Assembly: GCA_031082145.1 (NCBI GenBank)
Contig: JAVHLP010000011.1
Coordinates: 1-64,000, forward strand
Reading direction: 5' to 3'
DNA from: a bacterium
GTDB lineage: Bacteria; Bacillota; Sulfobacillia; UBA995
Length of the DNA stretch: 64,000 bases
Positions 24,535-32,281 of this stretch are shown here, one piece after another. The notes beneath the pieces are model-generated. The model did no database searches, was not told where the DNA came from, and was given only the letters and a program-made list of their open reading frames with translations. Numbering within the stretch: the stretch's first letter is position 1; every line of letters begins with the position of its first letter. A program made the translations under genes and the position numbers.

Positions 24535-25401
24535 ATGAGCGCGAGGTTGGTGACCATTCTTGAGGGGGCCGGACGGAGCGTCACCATCGGCGGCGGTCCG
24601 GTGGTCATCATCGGCGAGCGCATCAACCCCACCGGGCGAAGGTTCCTGGCCCGGGCCCTGGGCGAGGGCAACCTGGAGCCCTTGCTGAGGGAGGCGCGGG
24701 CGCAGGTGGAGGCGGGAGCCGCCGTCCTCGACGTGAACGTGGGGGTCCCCGGCCTGGATCAGGTCGAGTGGTTGCCGCGGGTCGTGGAGGCCGTCCAGGC
24801 GGTCGTGGACGTACCCCTCTGCCTGGATAGCCCTGAGCCGGAGGCTCTGGCCGCCGGGCTGCGCGTCTACCGGGGAAAGGCCCTTCTCAACTCGACCACC
24901 GCCGACCCCGCCCTGTTGGACCGCCTGGTCCCCCTGGCCCGTGAGCACGGGGCCGCCCTGGTGGGCCTGCTAACCGACGAGGGGGGGATCCCCGGAACGG
25001 CGGACGGACGACTCCAACTGGCCGATCGCATCGTCCGGCGGGCCGAGCGGGAAGGCCTGCCACCGTCCGACCTGGTGCTCGACCCGGTCGTCCTGGCCGT
25101 CGCCGCCGACACCGGGGCGGCCGCGGTGACGCTGGCGACCATAGCCGGGATCGCGGCCACCTACGGCGTCAACATCACCCTGGGGGCCAGCAACGTGTCT
25201 TTCGGCCTGCCCGGCCGGGCCGAGTTGAACGCCGCCTTCCTGGCCCTGGCCATCGGCCAGGGCGTGACCTGCCCCATCGCCGATCCCACCCACCCTGCCG
25301 TGCGCCGGGCCGTCCTGGCGGCCGGCCTGCTGCTCGGCCGCGACCCCTACGCCCGGCGGTGGATCGGCGACCATCGCCGCCGCCCGGGCGGGCCGGCCTG
25401 A
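24535..25401 (+). CDS. Methyltetrahydrofolate methyltransferase / pterin-binding domain protein (AcsE-like)
   Basis: A 288-residue TIM-barrel pterin-binding protein. Features are VIIGERINPTGRR at the start, AAVLDVNVG with the catalytic-type Asp, LCLDSPEPEAL, NSTT and NITLGASNVSFGLP. This pattern fits the methyltransferases that move a methyl group between tetrahydrofolate and a corrinoid protein (AcsE or MtrH-like, MetH module) better than folate-synthesising FolP. No corrinoid protein or CO dehydrogenase/acetyl-CoA synthase gene is in the window, so its partner is remote. It lies 102 bp after the hydratase gene; the ATG start has GGTGAG before it. Confidence 0.82.
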   Translation: MSARLVTILEGAGRSVTIGGGPVVIIGERINPTGRRFLARALGEGNLEPLLREARAQVEAGAAVLDVNVGVPGLDQVEWLPRVVEAVQAVVDVPLCLDSPEPEALAAGLRVYRGKALLNSTTADPALLDRLVPLAREHGAALVGLLTDEGGIPGTADGRLQLADRIVRRAEREGLPPSDLVLDPVVLAVAADTGAAAVTLATIAGIAATYGVNITLGASNVSFGLPGRAELNAAFLALAIGQGVTCPIADPTHPAVRRAVLAAGLLLGRDPYARRWIGDHRRRPGGPA

Positions 25402-25416
25402 GAGGATAGTCGGAGC

Positions 25417-25447
25417 GCAGCGGAGAATAGGCTCAGGCTGCTTTTTT
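25417..25447 (+). terminator. Candidate intrinsic terminator before khtT
   Basis: GCAGC (25417-25421) and GCTGC (25437-25441) can pair across a 15-base loop and are followed directly by six T residues (25442-25447). The stem is short, so it is a weak terminator of the acyl-CoA/methyltransferase operon or an attenuator ahead of the antiporter genes. Confidence 0.4.
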
Positions 25448-25463
25448 GTGGAGGGATGACACC

Positions 25464-25964
25464 GTGGCCGAGATGCGCCAGGCCGATCTGCCAGGGGTGG
25501 GGCGCAAGTACTGCCTGAAAACCCACGACGGCGGGCAACTGGTGCTGATCCTGCACCATGACGGCAGACGCGAGATCTACATCGTGGATCAGGACGAGGA
25601 GCCGCTGGCTTCCGTCACCCTCCACGACGATGAGGCCCGGCAGGCAGGAGCCATCCTGGGCGGGGCTTTCTTCATGCCCCAGGCCCTGGCGAACCTGCAG
25701 GTTAGACTCAAGGGCATCCGGATCGAGTGGTTCCCGGTGAGTCCGGACTCGCCGGTGGCCGGCCGGACCATCGGCGGCCTGGGAGTGCGCCAGGCGGCCG
25801 GCGTGTCGGTGATCGCCGCCTTACGGGAAGAGGAGTGCCTGCCCAACCCCGGCCCGGACTACCGCATCCAGGCCGGCGACATCCTGGTGGTGGCCGGCAC
25901 CCGCGAAGGCGTGGCGGCCTTCGACGCTCTGGTCTCCCCCGCCCCCGGCAGCCCGATGGAGTAA
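25464..25964 (+). CDS. khtT: K+/H+ antiporter regulatory subunit, TrkA-C domain (KhtT-like)
   Basis: A 166-residue cytosolic protein with an N-terminal beta-rich half and a C-terminal TrkA_C (RCK_C) domain at about 80-160, marked by SPVAGRTIGGLGVRQAAG and YRIQAGDILVVAGT. It matches the KhtT regulatory subunits that gate the KhtU antiporter; in Bacillus KhtT binds cyclic di-AMP, which may hold here by homology. The GTG start at 25464 has GGAGGG nine bases before it. The antiporter gene follows three bases after its stop. Confidence 0.85.
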   Translation: MAEMRQADLPGVGRKYCLKTHDGGQLVLILHHDGRREIYIVDQDEEPLASVTLHDDEARQAGAILGGAFFMPQALANLQVRLKGIRIEWFPVSPDSPVAGRTIGGLGVRQAAGVSVIAALREEECLPNPGPDYRIQAGDILVVAGTREGVAAFDALVSPAPGSPME

Positions 25965-25967
25965 CCG

Positions 25968-27230
25968 TTGGACACTGCTTTCCTCGCTCACCTCAGCTGG
26001 ATCTTCCTGCTGGCGGGGCTGGCGGCCCTGGTCTTCATCCGCCTGGGCCAGTCCGCCCTGGTAGGCTATCTCCTGCTCGGCGCCCTCATAGGCCCTCACG
26101 GGCTCGGCCTGGTGACCGATCCGGCGGCGGTGGAGGCATTCGCCGGCCTGGGCGTACTCTTCCTCATGTTCTTCCTGGGCCTGGAGTTCTCCGTGGAGCG
26201 GTTCGCCAGAGTCCGCCGGCCGGTGTTGTGGGTCGGCGGGCTCGAGCTGGCCGGCAACCTCCTGGCCGGGTACGGGCTGGCCTGGCTGGCGGGTTTCGGG
26301 CTCCTGGAGCGGCTGTTCCTCGCCGGCATAATGGCCATGAGTTCCAGCGCGATCGCCGCCAAGCTCCTGTTCGAGCTCCGGCGCACCGCCTCCCGGGAAG
26401 CCGAAGTCCTGATGGGAGTCGTGGTCTTTGAGGACTTCGCCGCCGTGATCCTCCTGGCCGTGCTCACGGCCATGGCCGGGGCGGCCGTGGTCAAGGCCGG
26501 CGCCGTCAGCCTGGCCTTGCTCAAGGTGGCCTCCTTCTACGCTATAGCCTTGCTCCTGGGACCCCGGTTGATGGCCTGGCTGGCCCCCCGGCTGGAGAGC
26601 GTGGACTCCGACGAGGTCTTCGTGGCCCTGATCTTCGGCCTGGTGCTGCTGGCGAGCGGCGTGGCGGCGCTGGCCGGCCTGGCCCCGGCGGCGGGAGCCT
26701 TCGTGCTGGGCATGGTGCTCACTCAGCCTGGCCTCGTACAGCGAATCAGCGCCCGGGTCGCCCCCCTCCGGGACGCCTTCCTAATCCTCTTCTTCGTGAC
26801 CTTTGCCATGCTGGTGGACCCCCGGGGAGCGGCGGGGGTGCTGCGACTCGTGGCCATAGCGGTGCCCGTCTCGGTGGCGACGGAGCTGGTGGTGACTTCG
26901 GGCGCGGCCTGGCTCAGCGGGCTGCGGGGGCGCACCGCGGTCGCCGTGGGAACCGGCATGATCGCCCGGGGCGAGTACGCACTCATCTACGCCCAGGTGG
27001 GAGCGGCGGCGGGTGTCGTCTCGGCCGAGCTCTACAACTTCACCGGGCTGTACGTATTCGCCATGACCCTGCTGGCCCCGTTCTTCATGCGGAACGCCCG
27101 CGTCCTCCATTCCAGAATGGCCCGGCTGCTACCCCGGTGGACCCGAAGGGCTGCCGCCCGCGCAACGGCCCGGCTGCGGCCCATCCTCTACCGCGACGAC
27201 GACGGTAAGGACGGGCAGGACGTGGCCTGA
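25968..27230 (+). CDS. khtU: CPA2 family cation/proton antiporter (KhtU/KefB-like)
   Basis: A 420-residue membrane protein with about twelve helices of the Na+/H+ exchanger fold (PF00999). Recognisable parts are GYLLLGALIGPHGL, FFLGLEFSVERF, MSSSAIAAKLL and FEDFAAVILL (discontinuous transport helix with Asp), and GTGMIARGEYALI. With KhtT it should expel K+ (or another monovalent cation) in exchange for H+ under alkaline or osmotic stress. The TTG start has GGAG six bases upstream and sits three bases after the khtT stop, so the genes form an operon. Confidence 0.88.
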   Translation: MDTAFLAHLSWIFLLAGLAALVFIRLGQSALVGYLLLGALIGPHGLGLVTDPAAVEAFAGLGVLFLMFFLGLEFSVERFARVRRPVLWVGGLELAGNLLAGYGLAWLAGFGLLERLFLAGIMAMSSSAIAAKLLFELRRTASREAEVLMGVVVFEDFAAVILLAVLTAMAGAAVVKAGAVSLALLKVASFYAIALLLGPRLMAWLAPRLESVDSDEVFVALIFGLVLLASGVAALAGLAPAAGAFVLGMVLTQPGLVQRISARVAPLRDAFLILFFVTFAMLVDPRGAAGVLRLVAIAVPVSVATELVVTSGAAWLSGLRGRTAVAVGTGMIARGEYALIYAQVGAAAGVVSAELYNFTGLYVFAMTLLAPFFMRNARVLHSRMARLLPRWTRRAAARATARLRPILYRDDDGKDGQDVA

Positions 27231-27270
27231 CCGGCGGCGAAACCGGCACCAACCTGAAGGGGGGAATCGC

Positions 27271-28032
27271 ATGGCCCAAGCCGGTCTCCATGGCGTGGCA
27301 GGCATCTGTTTGTCGAGACACCTGGCCCCGGTCGTCATCCGGGGCGACGCGGCCCGGAAAGCCTTTGTCTTCGGGTTCGTGCTGGGCAACCTGCTTCCCG
27401 ATACCGACTTCTTCCTGCTCGGCCCCTGGTTCCTGGTGAACGCCCGGCAGGCCCTGACCCTGCATCGCACCTGGTCCCACAGCATCCTGGTCATCGCCCT
27501 GGTCACGCTACTCCTGTGGGCCTGGCGGCGGAGGGAGCCGGGCGGGGCCGGCCTGGCCCTCGGCGCCGGCCTGGGCATGCTGCTGCACAGCCTGGTGGAC
27601 ATGCTGGTCTGGTTCAGCGCCGTCGACTTCCTGTGGCCCTTGGGCTACCTGGGGGTATCCGGGGTGGTCTACCTTTGGAGCGGGATCCACGTGCCGGCGC
27701 TGGTCAAGAACTTCATGGGGGCTGCCGACTATCTGGCCTTCGCCCTCTTCTTCCTCTACCTGGGGGCCCTGGCCCGCCGCGCGGGCACCGACACCGCCTT
27801 CCTGCCCCGGCTAAGGCTGTTCACCAATCTGAACTGGATCTTCCTCGCCGTCTTCACCGCCCTGGGAGTAACCCTGACCCGGAGCCAGTTCGTGTTTGAG
27901 GTCGCCCACTACGCGTTCTTCATCCTCGTCTTCTTCCCCATTTCGCTGTACGTAGTAGTCAAGATGCAGAGAACCATCGAGCAATTGGCCTTTCCCGTCC
28001 CCCGGGCCGGCCGGCCCGCTGCCGTTAGCTAG
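27271..28032 (+). CDS. Membrane-bound metal-dependent hydrolase-like protein (DUF457/YdjM type)
   Basis: A 253-residue protein with about six hydrophobic segments and the scattered metal-binding pattern of this family: GNLLPDTDF (near residue 43), LHRTWSHS (near 70) and LLHSLVDM (near 110). The biochemical role of the family is not established; members are thought to hydrolyse membrane-embedded substrates. ATG follows AGGGGGGAATCGC. It lies 40 bp after khtU and may be in the same transcript, which ends at the strong hairpin 28040-28063. Confidence 0.75.
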   Translation: MAQAGLHGVAGICLSRHLAPVVIRGDAARKAFVFGFVLGNLLPDTDFFLLGPWFLVNARQALTLHRTWSHSILVIALVTLLLWAWRRREPGGAGLALGAGLGMLLHSLVDMLVWFSAVDFLWPLGYLGVSGVVYLWSGIHVPALVKNFMGAADYLAFALFFLYLGALARRAGTDTAFLPRLRLFTNLNWIFLAVFTALGVTLTRSQFVFEVAHYAFFILVFFPISLYVVVKMQRTIEQLAFPVPRAGRPAAVS

Positions 28033-28039
28033 GGCCTCC

Positions 28040-28063
28040 GGGGCGCCGGCTCCCCGGCGCCCC
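28040..28063. terminator. Bidirectional terminator hairpin between DUF457 gene and htpX
   Basis: GGGGCGCCGG (28040-28049) pairs perfectly with CCGGCGCCCC (28054-28063) across the loop CTCC. It lies eight bases after one stop codon and six before the convergent htpX stop. The T tract is poor (TCCCCTT), but the position between convergent genes supports a terminator. Confidence 0.65.
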
Positions 28064-28068
28064 TCCCC

Positions 28069-28968
28069 TTACAAAGCCTCCAACCTGCGGATGCGCTCCT
28101 GGATGGGCGGGTGGGTGTTGAAGAGGCCGTCGAGGCGATGCTTGCGGTCGAGTAACGGGTTGTAGATGTAGAGGTGGGCGGTGGCCGGGTTGGCGGCGCG
28201 GAGCGGCTGCGGGTCGGCGGCGATCTTGCGCAGGGCGGCGGCGAGCCCCGGCGGGTACCGGGTGAGCAGGGCGGCACTGGAGTCGGCCAGGTACTCCCGC
28301 TGGCGGGAGACGGCCAGCCGGAGCAACTGGGCCACCAAGGGGGCCACGATCGCCAGCAGCATGGCCGCCAGCAACAAGAATCCCGCACCCCGCTCGCCAC
28401 CCCGCGAGGAAGAGCGGCGACTCCCCCGGTGTCCGTAGAAGACGGCTCGGGCCATCCAGTCCCCCAGCAAGGCGACAATGCCCACCATGGTCACGGCCAG
28501 GGTGGCGACCAGGATGTCGTAGTTCGCGATGTGGGAGATCTCGTGGCCCACGACCCCCTCCAACTCGGCCCGGTCGAGTTTGGCCAGGAGACCGGTGGTC
28601 ACCGCAACTACCCCCTGCTTGGGGTTGCGGCCGGTGGCGAAGGCGTTGGGGGCGTCATCGTCGATCACGTAGATGCGGGGGGCGGGGATGCCGGCGCCCA
28701 GGGCCAGGGCCTCGGTGATGTTGACCAGGTAGGGAAACTCGTCCTTGCGGGCCGGCCGGGCCCCGCTGACCGCCAGCGCCAGGCGGTCGGAGTAGAAGTA
28801 GCCGCCCCATGCGCTGACCAGGGCCGCCACCACCGCGAAGGCTACCCCCAGTTCACCCAGTTCCAGCAGGGCGGCAAAGGCGTAGGCCACCAGGCCTACG
28901 AAGACGGCAAAAACGAGGATGATCAGCCAACTGCGGCGCACGTTCGCCGCAACCGCGTCGTGCAACAC
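28069..28968 (-). CDS. htpX: Zinc metalloprotease HtpX
   Basis: A 299-residue M48 membrane protease. Two membrane helices lie at about residues 14-65, the zinc motif is HEISHIANYD near residue 141, and two more hydrophobic segments follow at about 155-175 and 195-220; the third metal ligand Glu is in REYLADSSA. HtpX degrades misfolded membrane proteins. The GTG start follows GGAGGGTGA. An Arg/Ser/Gly-rich loop sits between the last helices. The lemA gene is immediately upstream, an arrangement seen in many bacteria. Confidence 0.93.
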   Translation of the reverse strand: MLHDAVAANVRRSWLIILVFAVFVGLVAYAFAALLELGELGVAFAVVAALVSAWGGYFYSDRLALAVSGARPARKDEFPYLVNITEALALGAGIPAPRIYVIDDDAPNAFATGRNPKQGVVAVTTGLLAKLDRAELEGVVGHEISHIANYDILVATLAVTMVGIVALLGDWMARAVFYGHRGSRRSSSRGGERGAGFLLLAAMLLAIVAPLVAQLLRLAVSRQREYLADSSAALLTRYPPGLAAALRKIAADPQPLRAANPATAHLYIYNPLLDRKHRLDGLFNTHPPIQERIRRLEAL

Positions 28969-28986
28969 GAGAGCTCACCCTCCAGG

Positions 28987-29535
28987 TCAGAACTCAACCC
29001 GCACCGGTTCGCGGTCGGCTGCCTGGACTTCGAAGTAATCGCGGCGCCGGATCCCGAAGATGCCGGCCACCAGGTTGGTCGGGAAGCGCTCGGTCGCGGC
29101 GTTGAGTCCCAGCACGTTATCATTGTAGTGCTGGCGGGCATACGCGATCTTGTTCTCAATGCCGGAGAGTTCCTCCTGGAGCAGGAGGAAGTTGCGGTCC
29201 GCCTTGAGTTGTGGGTAGGCCTCGGCCACGGCGAAAACCGTGCGCAGGGCCTCGCTGAGCATGTTGTTCGCCTGCGCCTGCTCACCCACACTGCCGCCGC
29301 GAGTCAGGCGGGCCCGCGCCTCGGTGACCGCCTCCAATGTCCGGCGTTCGTGCTGCATGTAGCCCTTTACGGTCTCGACCAGATTGGGCACCAGGTCGGC
29401 GCGGCGCTTGAGCTGGACATCGATCTGGGCCCAGGCGTTGTCCACCCGGTGCTTGAGGGTGATGAGCCGGTTGTACATGCCGGCCAGGACGATGAGCACG
29501 AAGGCGGCAATCGCCAAGAACAGTACAATCTCCAC
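28987..29535 (-). CDS. lemA: LemA family protein
   Basis: A 182-residue protein with an N-terminal membrane helix (residues 3-22) and the long helical LemA domain: YNRLITLKHRVDNAWAQID, VQLKRRADLVPNLVE and, near the end, VAGIFGIRRRDYFEVQ. The function is unknown; LemA proteins occur with HtpX or TPM-domain proteins and are implicated in envelope stress. The GTG start has GGGGGGG upstream. It lies 18 bp before htpX and downstream of the tRNA-Arg gene. Confidence 0.93.
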   Translation of the reverse strand: MEIVLFLAIAAFVLIVLAGMYNRLITLKHRVDNAWAQIDVQLKRRADLVPNLVETVKGYMQHERRTLEAVTEARARLTRGGSVGEQAQANNMLSEALRTVFAVAEAYPQLKADRNFLLLQEELSGIENKIAYARQHYNDNVLGLNAATERFPTNLVAGIFGIRRRDYFEVQAADREPVRVEF

Positions 29536-29556
29536 GGCGACCCCCCCAAAAGGAAA

Positions 29557-29632
29557 TGGTGCGCCTAGCAGGACTCGAACCTGCGCACCCGGCTCCGGAG
29601 GCCGGTGCTCTGATCCACTGAGCTATAGGCGC
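29557..29632 (-). tRNA. tRNA-Arg, anticodon CCG
   Basis: A 76-base cloverleaf on the minus strand: acceptor GCGCCTA/TAGGCGC, D stem GCTC/GAGC, anticodon stem CCGGC/GCCGG with loop CTCCGGA (anticodon CCG, reads CGG), a four-base variable loop GTGC, T stem GCAGG/CCTGC with loop TTCGAGT, discriminator A and an encoded CCA end. All stems pair perfectly. Confidence 0.97.
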
Positions 29633-29651
29633 ACGCCGTTCGTCGTAGAAC

Positions 29652-29680
29652 ATTATAGATCAAATCCGGTATCGCCGCAA
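29652..29680 (-). promoter_or_regulatory. Promoter of tRNA-Arg
   Basis: On the minus strand TTGCGG (29680-29675) and a perfect -10 TATAAT (29657-29652) are separated by 17 bp. The -10 lies 19 bp upstream of the mature tRNA 5' end. Confidence 0.72.
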
Positions 29681-29707
29681 AGGAGTTCAACTGTCGGTCC
29701 GGCGAGC

Positions 29708-30088
29708 TCAGCGCTTCAGCAGTTCCTGCATCCAGTACTCGCCGGCGAAGATGACGGTACCCGGCAGGAGGTGCCCGCCGAATGCATGGCCCTCGGCATC
29801 GCCGAGGGTGACGTGCGCGTGGAGTTCCGGTTCCTCGCCGCTCCAGCTCACGCGGCCGGTCAGGTTCAGCAGCTCCAGATTCTCGTTGAGGTGGACCGTC
29901 TGGTAACGGCGGCTATGCTGGTCCAGGAAGGCGAAGGCGGCGCGCTCCACCGCGCCCAGGGCCAGCACGGTGCCCAACCGAACTCCGTGCCTGGCGGCCA
30001 CACCTTCCAGGAACTCCCGCAGGTCCACTCCGGCGGGGAGCTTGCCCAGCAAGACCCGCCCGCCAGAGTGGATCGTCTCCCCGGCCAT
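29708..30088 (-). CDS. PPC/DUF296 domain protein
   Basis: A 126-residue protein made of a single PPC (DUF296) domain: LLGKLPAGVDLREFLEGVA at the start, VLALGAVERAAFAFLD, and HAHVTLGDAEGHAFGGHLL, which carries the His residues typical of the metal-binding bacterial version. In plants this domain is joined to an AT-hook; free-standing bacterial copies have no settled function. ATG follows GGGGGGCGCGCG. It lies 12 bp downstream of the GGDEF gene and probably shares its transcript. Confidence 0.85.
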   Translation of the reverse strand: MAGETIHSGGRVLLGKLPAGVDLREFLEGVAARHGVRLGTVLALGAVERAAFAFLDQHSRRYQTVHLNENLELLNLTGRVSWSGEEPELHAHVTLGDAEGHAFGGHLLPGTVIFAGEYWMQELLKR

Positions 30089-30100
30089 CGCGCGCCCCCC

Positions 30101-31006
30101 TCAACCGGCCCCGACCTGGTTGCGCCCGTTCAGCTTGGCCCGGTAACAAGCCCGATCCGCCTGGCCCACGAGCGTCTCGTGGCCCCGGACCCCCTCGCCC
30201 GGAAAAGTCGCCACGCCCGCGCTCACGGTCACGTTCAGGACTTCCTCGCCAACCGAAAACTGGTGCATCTCCACCACCCGGCACAACCGCTCGCCGAGGA
30301 CCACGGCTTCACCCCGGTTGGTCTCGGGGAGAATCAAGAGGAACTCCTCCCCGCCGTACCGGCCGACGATGTCGGAGGCCCGGGTGGCACTCTTGAGCAA
30401 TCCCCCCAGTTCAGCCAGGACGGCGTTACCGGCGGGGTGGCCGTACGAGTCGTTGACCCGCTTGAAGTTGTCCACGTCCAGAAACAGGCAGGACACGGAG
30501 TGCTGGTGGCGCTTGGCCCGGGTGATCTCTTCCCGGCAGCGGTGCTGCAGGTACCAGCTGTTGTACAGTCCGGTCAAGGGGTCGGTGATGGACATCGTCT
30601 CCAGCCGCCGGTTGAGCTGCCTGGCCTCGTCCAGGACGGCCCTTGTCCGGCGCACCAGGGTGATCCGCATCGCCAAGTCGTCCCGGCTATAGGCTGGTCC
30701 CAGGTAGTCGACCAACCCTCCTTCGAGCCGGGACAGCCAACGCTCGGCGCCATCCTCTCCGGTCAAGAGAACAACCGGGGTCTCCCGGGTGGGCTCCATG
30801 CCCCGCAGGCGGGTCAAGATGCGCTCGCCTTCGACGGGTGAGCCCTCCACGTCCAGAAGGATGACGTGAGGCGTACCGGTGGCGGTGAACTCTCCCGCCG
30901 CCACGACATCAAACTCATAGCCCGGCGAGTCGAGCATCTGCCCGATCCGGGTTACCGTCCCCGCCCTATCGCTGATGAGCAGCACCTTGAGCGGACAGTC
31001 GAGCAG
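30101..31006 (-). CDS. Response regulator with GGDEF domain (diguanylate cyclase)
   Basis: A two-domain protein of about 301 residues: a receiver-like domain at 1-125 (KVLLISDRAG, phospho-acceptor region ILLDVEGSP) and a GGDEF domain from about 140. The catalytic motif GGEEF is intact, and RASD five residues before it is the inhibitory I-site, so it should make c-di-GMP under product control. The frame is open to TTG 31102, but no ribosome-binding site fits there; CTG 31006 has GGGGGGGA six bases upstream and places the receiver at the N-terminus. GTG 31048 is an alternative. No partner kinase is nearby. Confidence 0.83.
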   Translation of the reverse strand: MLDCPLKVLLISDRAGTVTRIGQMLDSPGYEFDVVAAGEFTATGTPHVILLDVEGSPVEGERILTRLRGMEPTRETPVVLLTGEDGAERWLSRLEGGLVDYLGPAYSRDDLAMRITLVRRTRAVLDEARQLNRRLETMSITDPLTGLYNSWYLQHRCREEITRAKRHQHSVSCLFLDVDNFKRVNDSYGHPAGNAVLAELGGLLKSATRASDIVGRYGGEEFLLILPETNRGEAVVLGERLCRVVEMHQFSVGEEVLNVTVSAGVATFPGEGVRGHETLVGQADRACYRAKLNGRNQVGAG

Positions 31007-31122
31007 CTTCGGTCCCCCCCGGCCAACTCCCCCTGCAAGCTCCGCCACGTTCTTGCATGGTTCGCCAGGCCGGGGGATAATCCTCCCGCCCCCGGCCCCC
31101 AAGCGGCCTGGGGCTCAGCCTG

Positions 31123-31614
31123 TCAGTCGTTCCGTTCTTCCTCCAGGCCGGGCGCCCACTCGCTCCCGGTCTCACCGGCGGGCCTGGCCTGCACTTCTCC
31201 CCCGGTGGCCGGCCGGTCATCGATGCCCAGGGATTCGGTCGGGTAGGTGGTCCCGGCGCCGGGGAGGTTGCCCGGCCCGCCGGGGATCTGAGGTCCTTGT
31301 TGCGGGTAGCCTGGGGGACCGTAGAAGCCCGGCCGCGGCCGCAGTCCCGGACGGCCGCGGTCGCACTCCGGCGCTCCTGCCGGGGGGCGGAGCGGCGAGC
31401 CAAGGCCTTCCAGGTAGCTGCCTATTTCCCGCAACTGCGCCTGCTCGTTTTCATGGGCGATCATGAACAGGCGGTGGAGGTCGGGATGGCGCGATTCGGC
31501 GGCGCACCGGCTGTAGACCTGGGAGCTATGCAGCTTGTCGCGCCGGGCGTCCTCGAGCATCTCCCGGGCCCCGAAGTCCCGCTGGAAACCGTACGTTCTC
31601 TCCTCTTCGTACAA
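31123..31614 (-). CDS. Ferritin-like domain protein with Pro/Gly-rich tail
   Basis: A 163-residue protein. Residues about 12-70 form two ferritin-like helices (REMLEDARRDKLHSSQVY and MIAHENEQAQLREIGSYL) with the acidic and His residues of the fold, and residues 75-135 are a Pro/Gly/Tyr-rich low-complexity tail (PGFYGPPGYPQQGPQIPGGP). The TTG start at 31614 has AGGAGGTG six bases upstream; the in-frame GTG lies within that site. The tail resembles spore-coat or surface proteins, which is only a suggestion. It follows three bases after a second, smaller ferritin-like gene once start choice is considered. Confidence 0.6.
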   Translation of the reverse strand: MYEEERTYGFQRDFGAREMLEDARRDKLHSSQVYSRCAAESRHPDLHRLFMIAHENEQAQLREIGSYLEGLGSPLRPPAGAPECDRGRPGLRPRPGFYGPPGYPQQGPQIPGGPGNLPGAGTTYPTESLGIDDRPATGGEVQARPAGETGSEWAPGLEEERND

Positions 31615-31626
31615 GACCCGCACCTC

Positions 31627-31830
31627 CTATCCGACAATGCCTGGCGTCCACTCCAGCCAGCGCTGGAGTTCTGCCGCCAGCCGCCCCTCGTCATCGGCCA
31701 GCCGGCGGAACAACCCGGTGACCCCGGGGTCATCAGCCTGGGCGGCCCAGTGGGCATGCTTGGCGGCCAGATGGCGCGCTTGAGCCGCCGCCTCAACGAC
31801 CAGATGCCGTCGCCCGTCCCGATCGATCAC
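31627..31830 (-). CDS. Small ferritin-like helical protein, 67 residues
   Basis: A 67-residue, mostly helical protein: HLVVEAAAQARHLAAKHAHW, then a loop DDPGVT, then LFRRLADDEGRLAAELQRWL. The two-helix pattern with Glu and His spaced along the faces parallels the first half of the neighbouring ferritin-like protein, so the pair could assemble into a four-helix unit. The GTG start has AGGAGGTGATG upstream. It is the first gene of this two-gene unit; the region 31831-31991 beyond it holds no recognisable gene. Confidence 0.55.
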   Translation of the reverse strand: MIDRDGRRHLVVEAAAQARHLAAKHAHWAAQADDPGVTGLFRRLADDEGRLAAELQRWLEWTPGIVG

Positions 31831-31991
31831 CCATCACCACCTCCTCGCGGGTTAGTATTGCCTGCCAGCGGAGGATAAGATACGGTGGCCGGGGCCAAGC
31901 CGATGGCGAGCGTGGCGGGGAGGGAAATAGCGGAAAGCAGGAGAATGGCGCCATACCCGGGCGTCCCGGTGTCCCGGGACGCCCGCTCGGC

Positions 31992-32210
31992 TCAGACCGA
32001 TTCCACCGTCTTGACCCCTTGTACCTGGGCCTTGAGGTGACGCTCGATGCCGTTCTTGAGCGTGATTTGGGCCATGGGGCAGCCTCCGCACGCTCCGGTC
32101 AGCTTTACCTTGACCACGCCGTCCTCGACGGCAACCAGTTCCACGTCGCCCCCGTCCTGCTGCAGGCGGGGGCGGATCTGCTCCAGGGCCTTGGCAACCG
32201 CTTCGCGCAA
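31992..32210 (-). CDS. NifU C-terminal domain protein (Fe-S scaffold)
   Basis: A 72-residue stand-alone NifU_C domain: ALEQIRPRLQQDGGDVELV, the cluster-binding GACGGCPMAQITL (CxxC) and IERHLKAQV. It carries or delivers [4Fe-4S] clusters. The TTG start at 32210 has AGAGGAGGTCC before it; the longer frame upstream is non-coding. A perfect -10 TATAAT lies on the minus strand at 32247-32242, so it has its own promoter. Confidence 0.92.
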   Translation of the reverse strand: MREAVAKALEQIRPRLQQDGGDVELVAVEDGVVKVKLTGACGGCPMAQITLKNGIERHLKAQVQGVKTVESV

Positions 32211-32241
32211 GCTCGGACCTCCTCTCCCGTGCTCTTCCGCT

Positions 32242-32247
32242 ATTATA
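32242..32247 (-). promoter_or_regulatory. -10 element of the nifU-like gene
   Basis: TATAAT on the minus strand, 32 bp upstream of the TTG start codon, in the 71-bp gap after the PHP hydrolase gene. I do not see a convincing -35. Confidence 0.45.
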
Positions 32248-32281
32248 CCGGGGAACCCGGCCGCCGAACAGGGGCCGACCG

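Noticed and set aside
23407-24948. 513-codon minus-strand frame across the SDR, hydratase and methyltransferase genes
   Set aside because: It crosses three well-supported plus-strand genes and has the composition of an antisense frame.
31831-31991. Further gene or riboswitch upstream of the ferritin-like pair
   Set aside because: Short AT-richer stretch with possible promoter bases, but no consistent -35/-10 pair and no conserved RNA motif seen.
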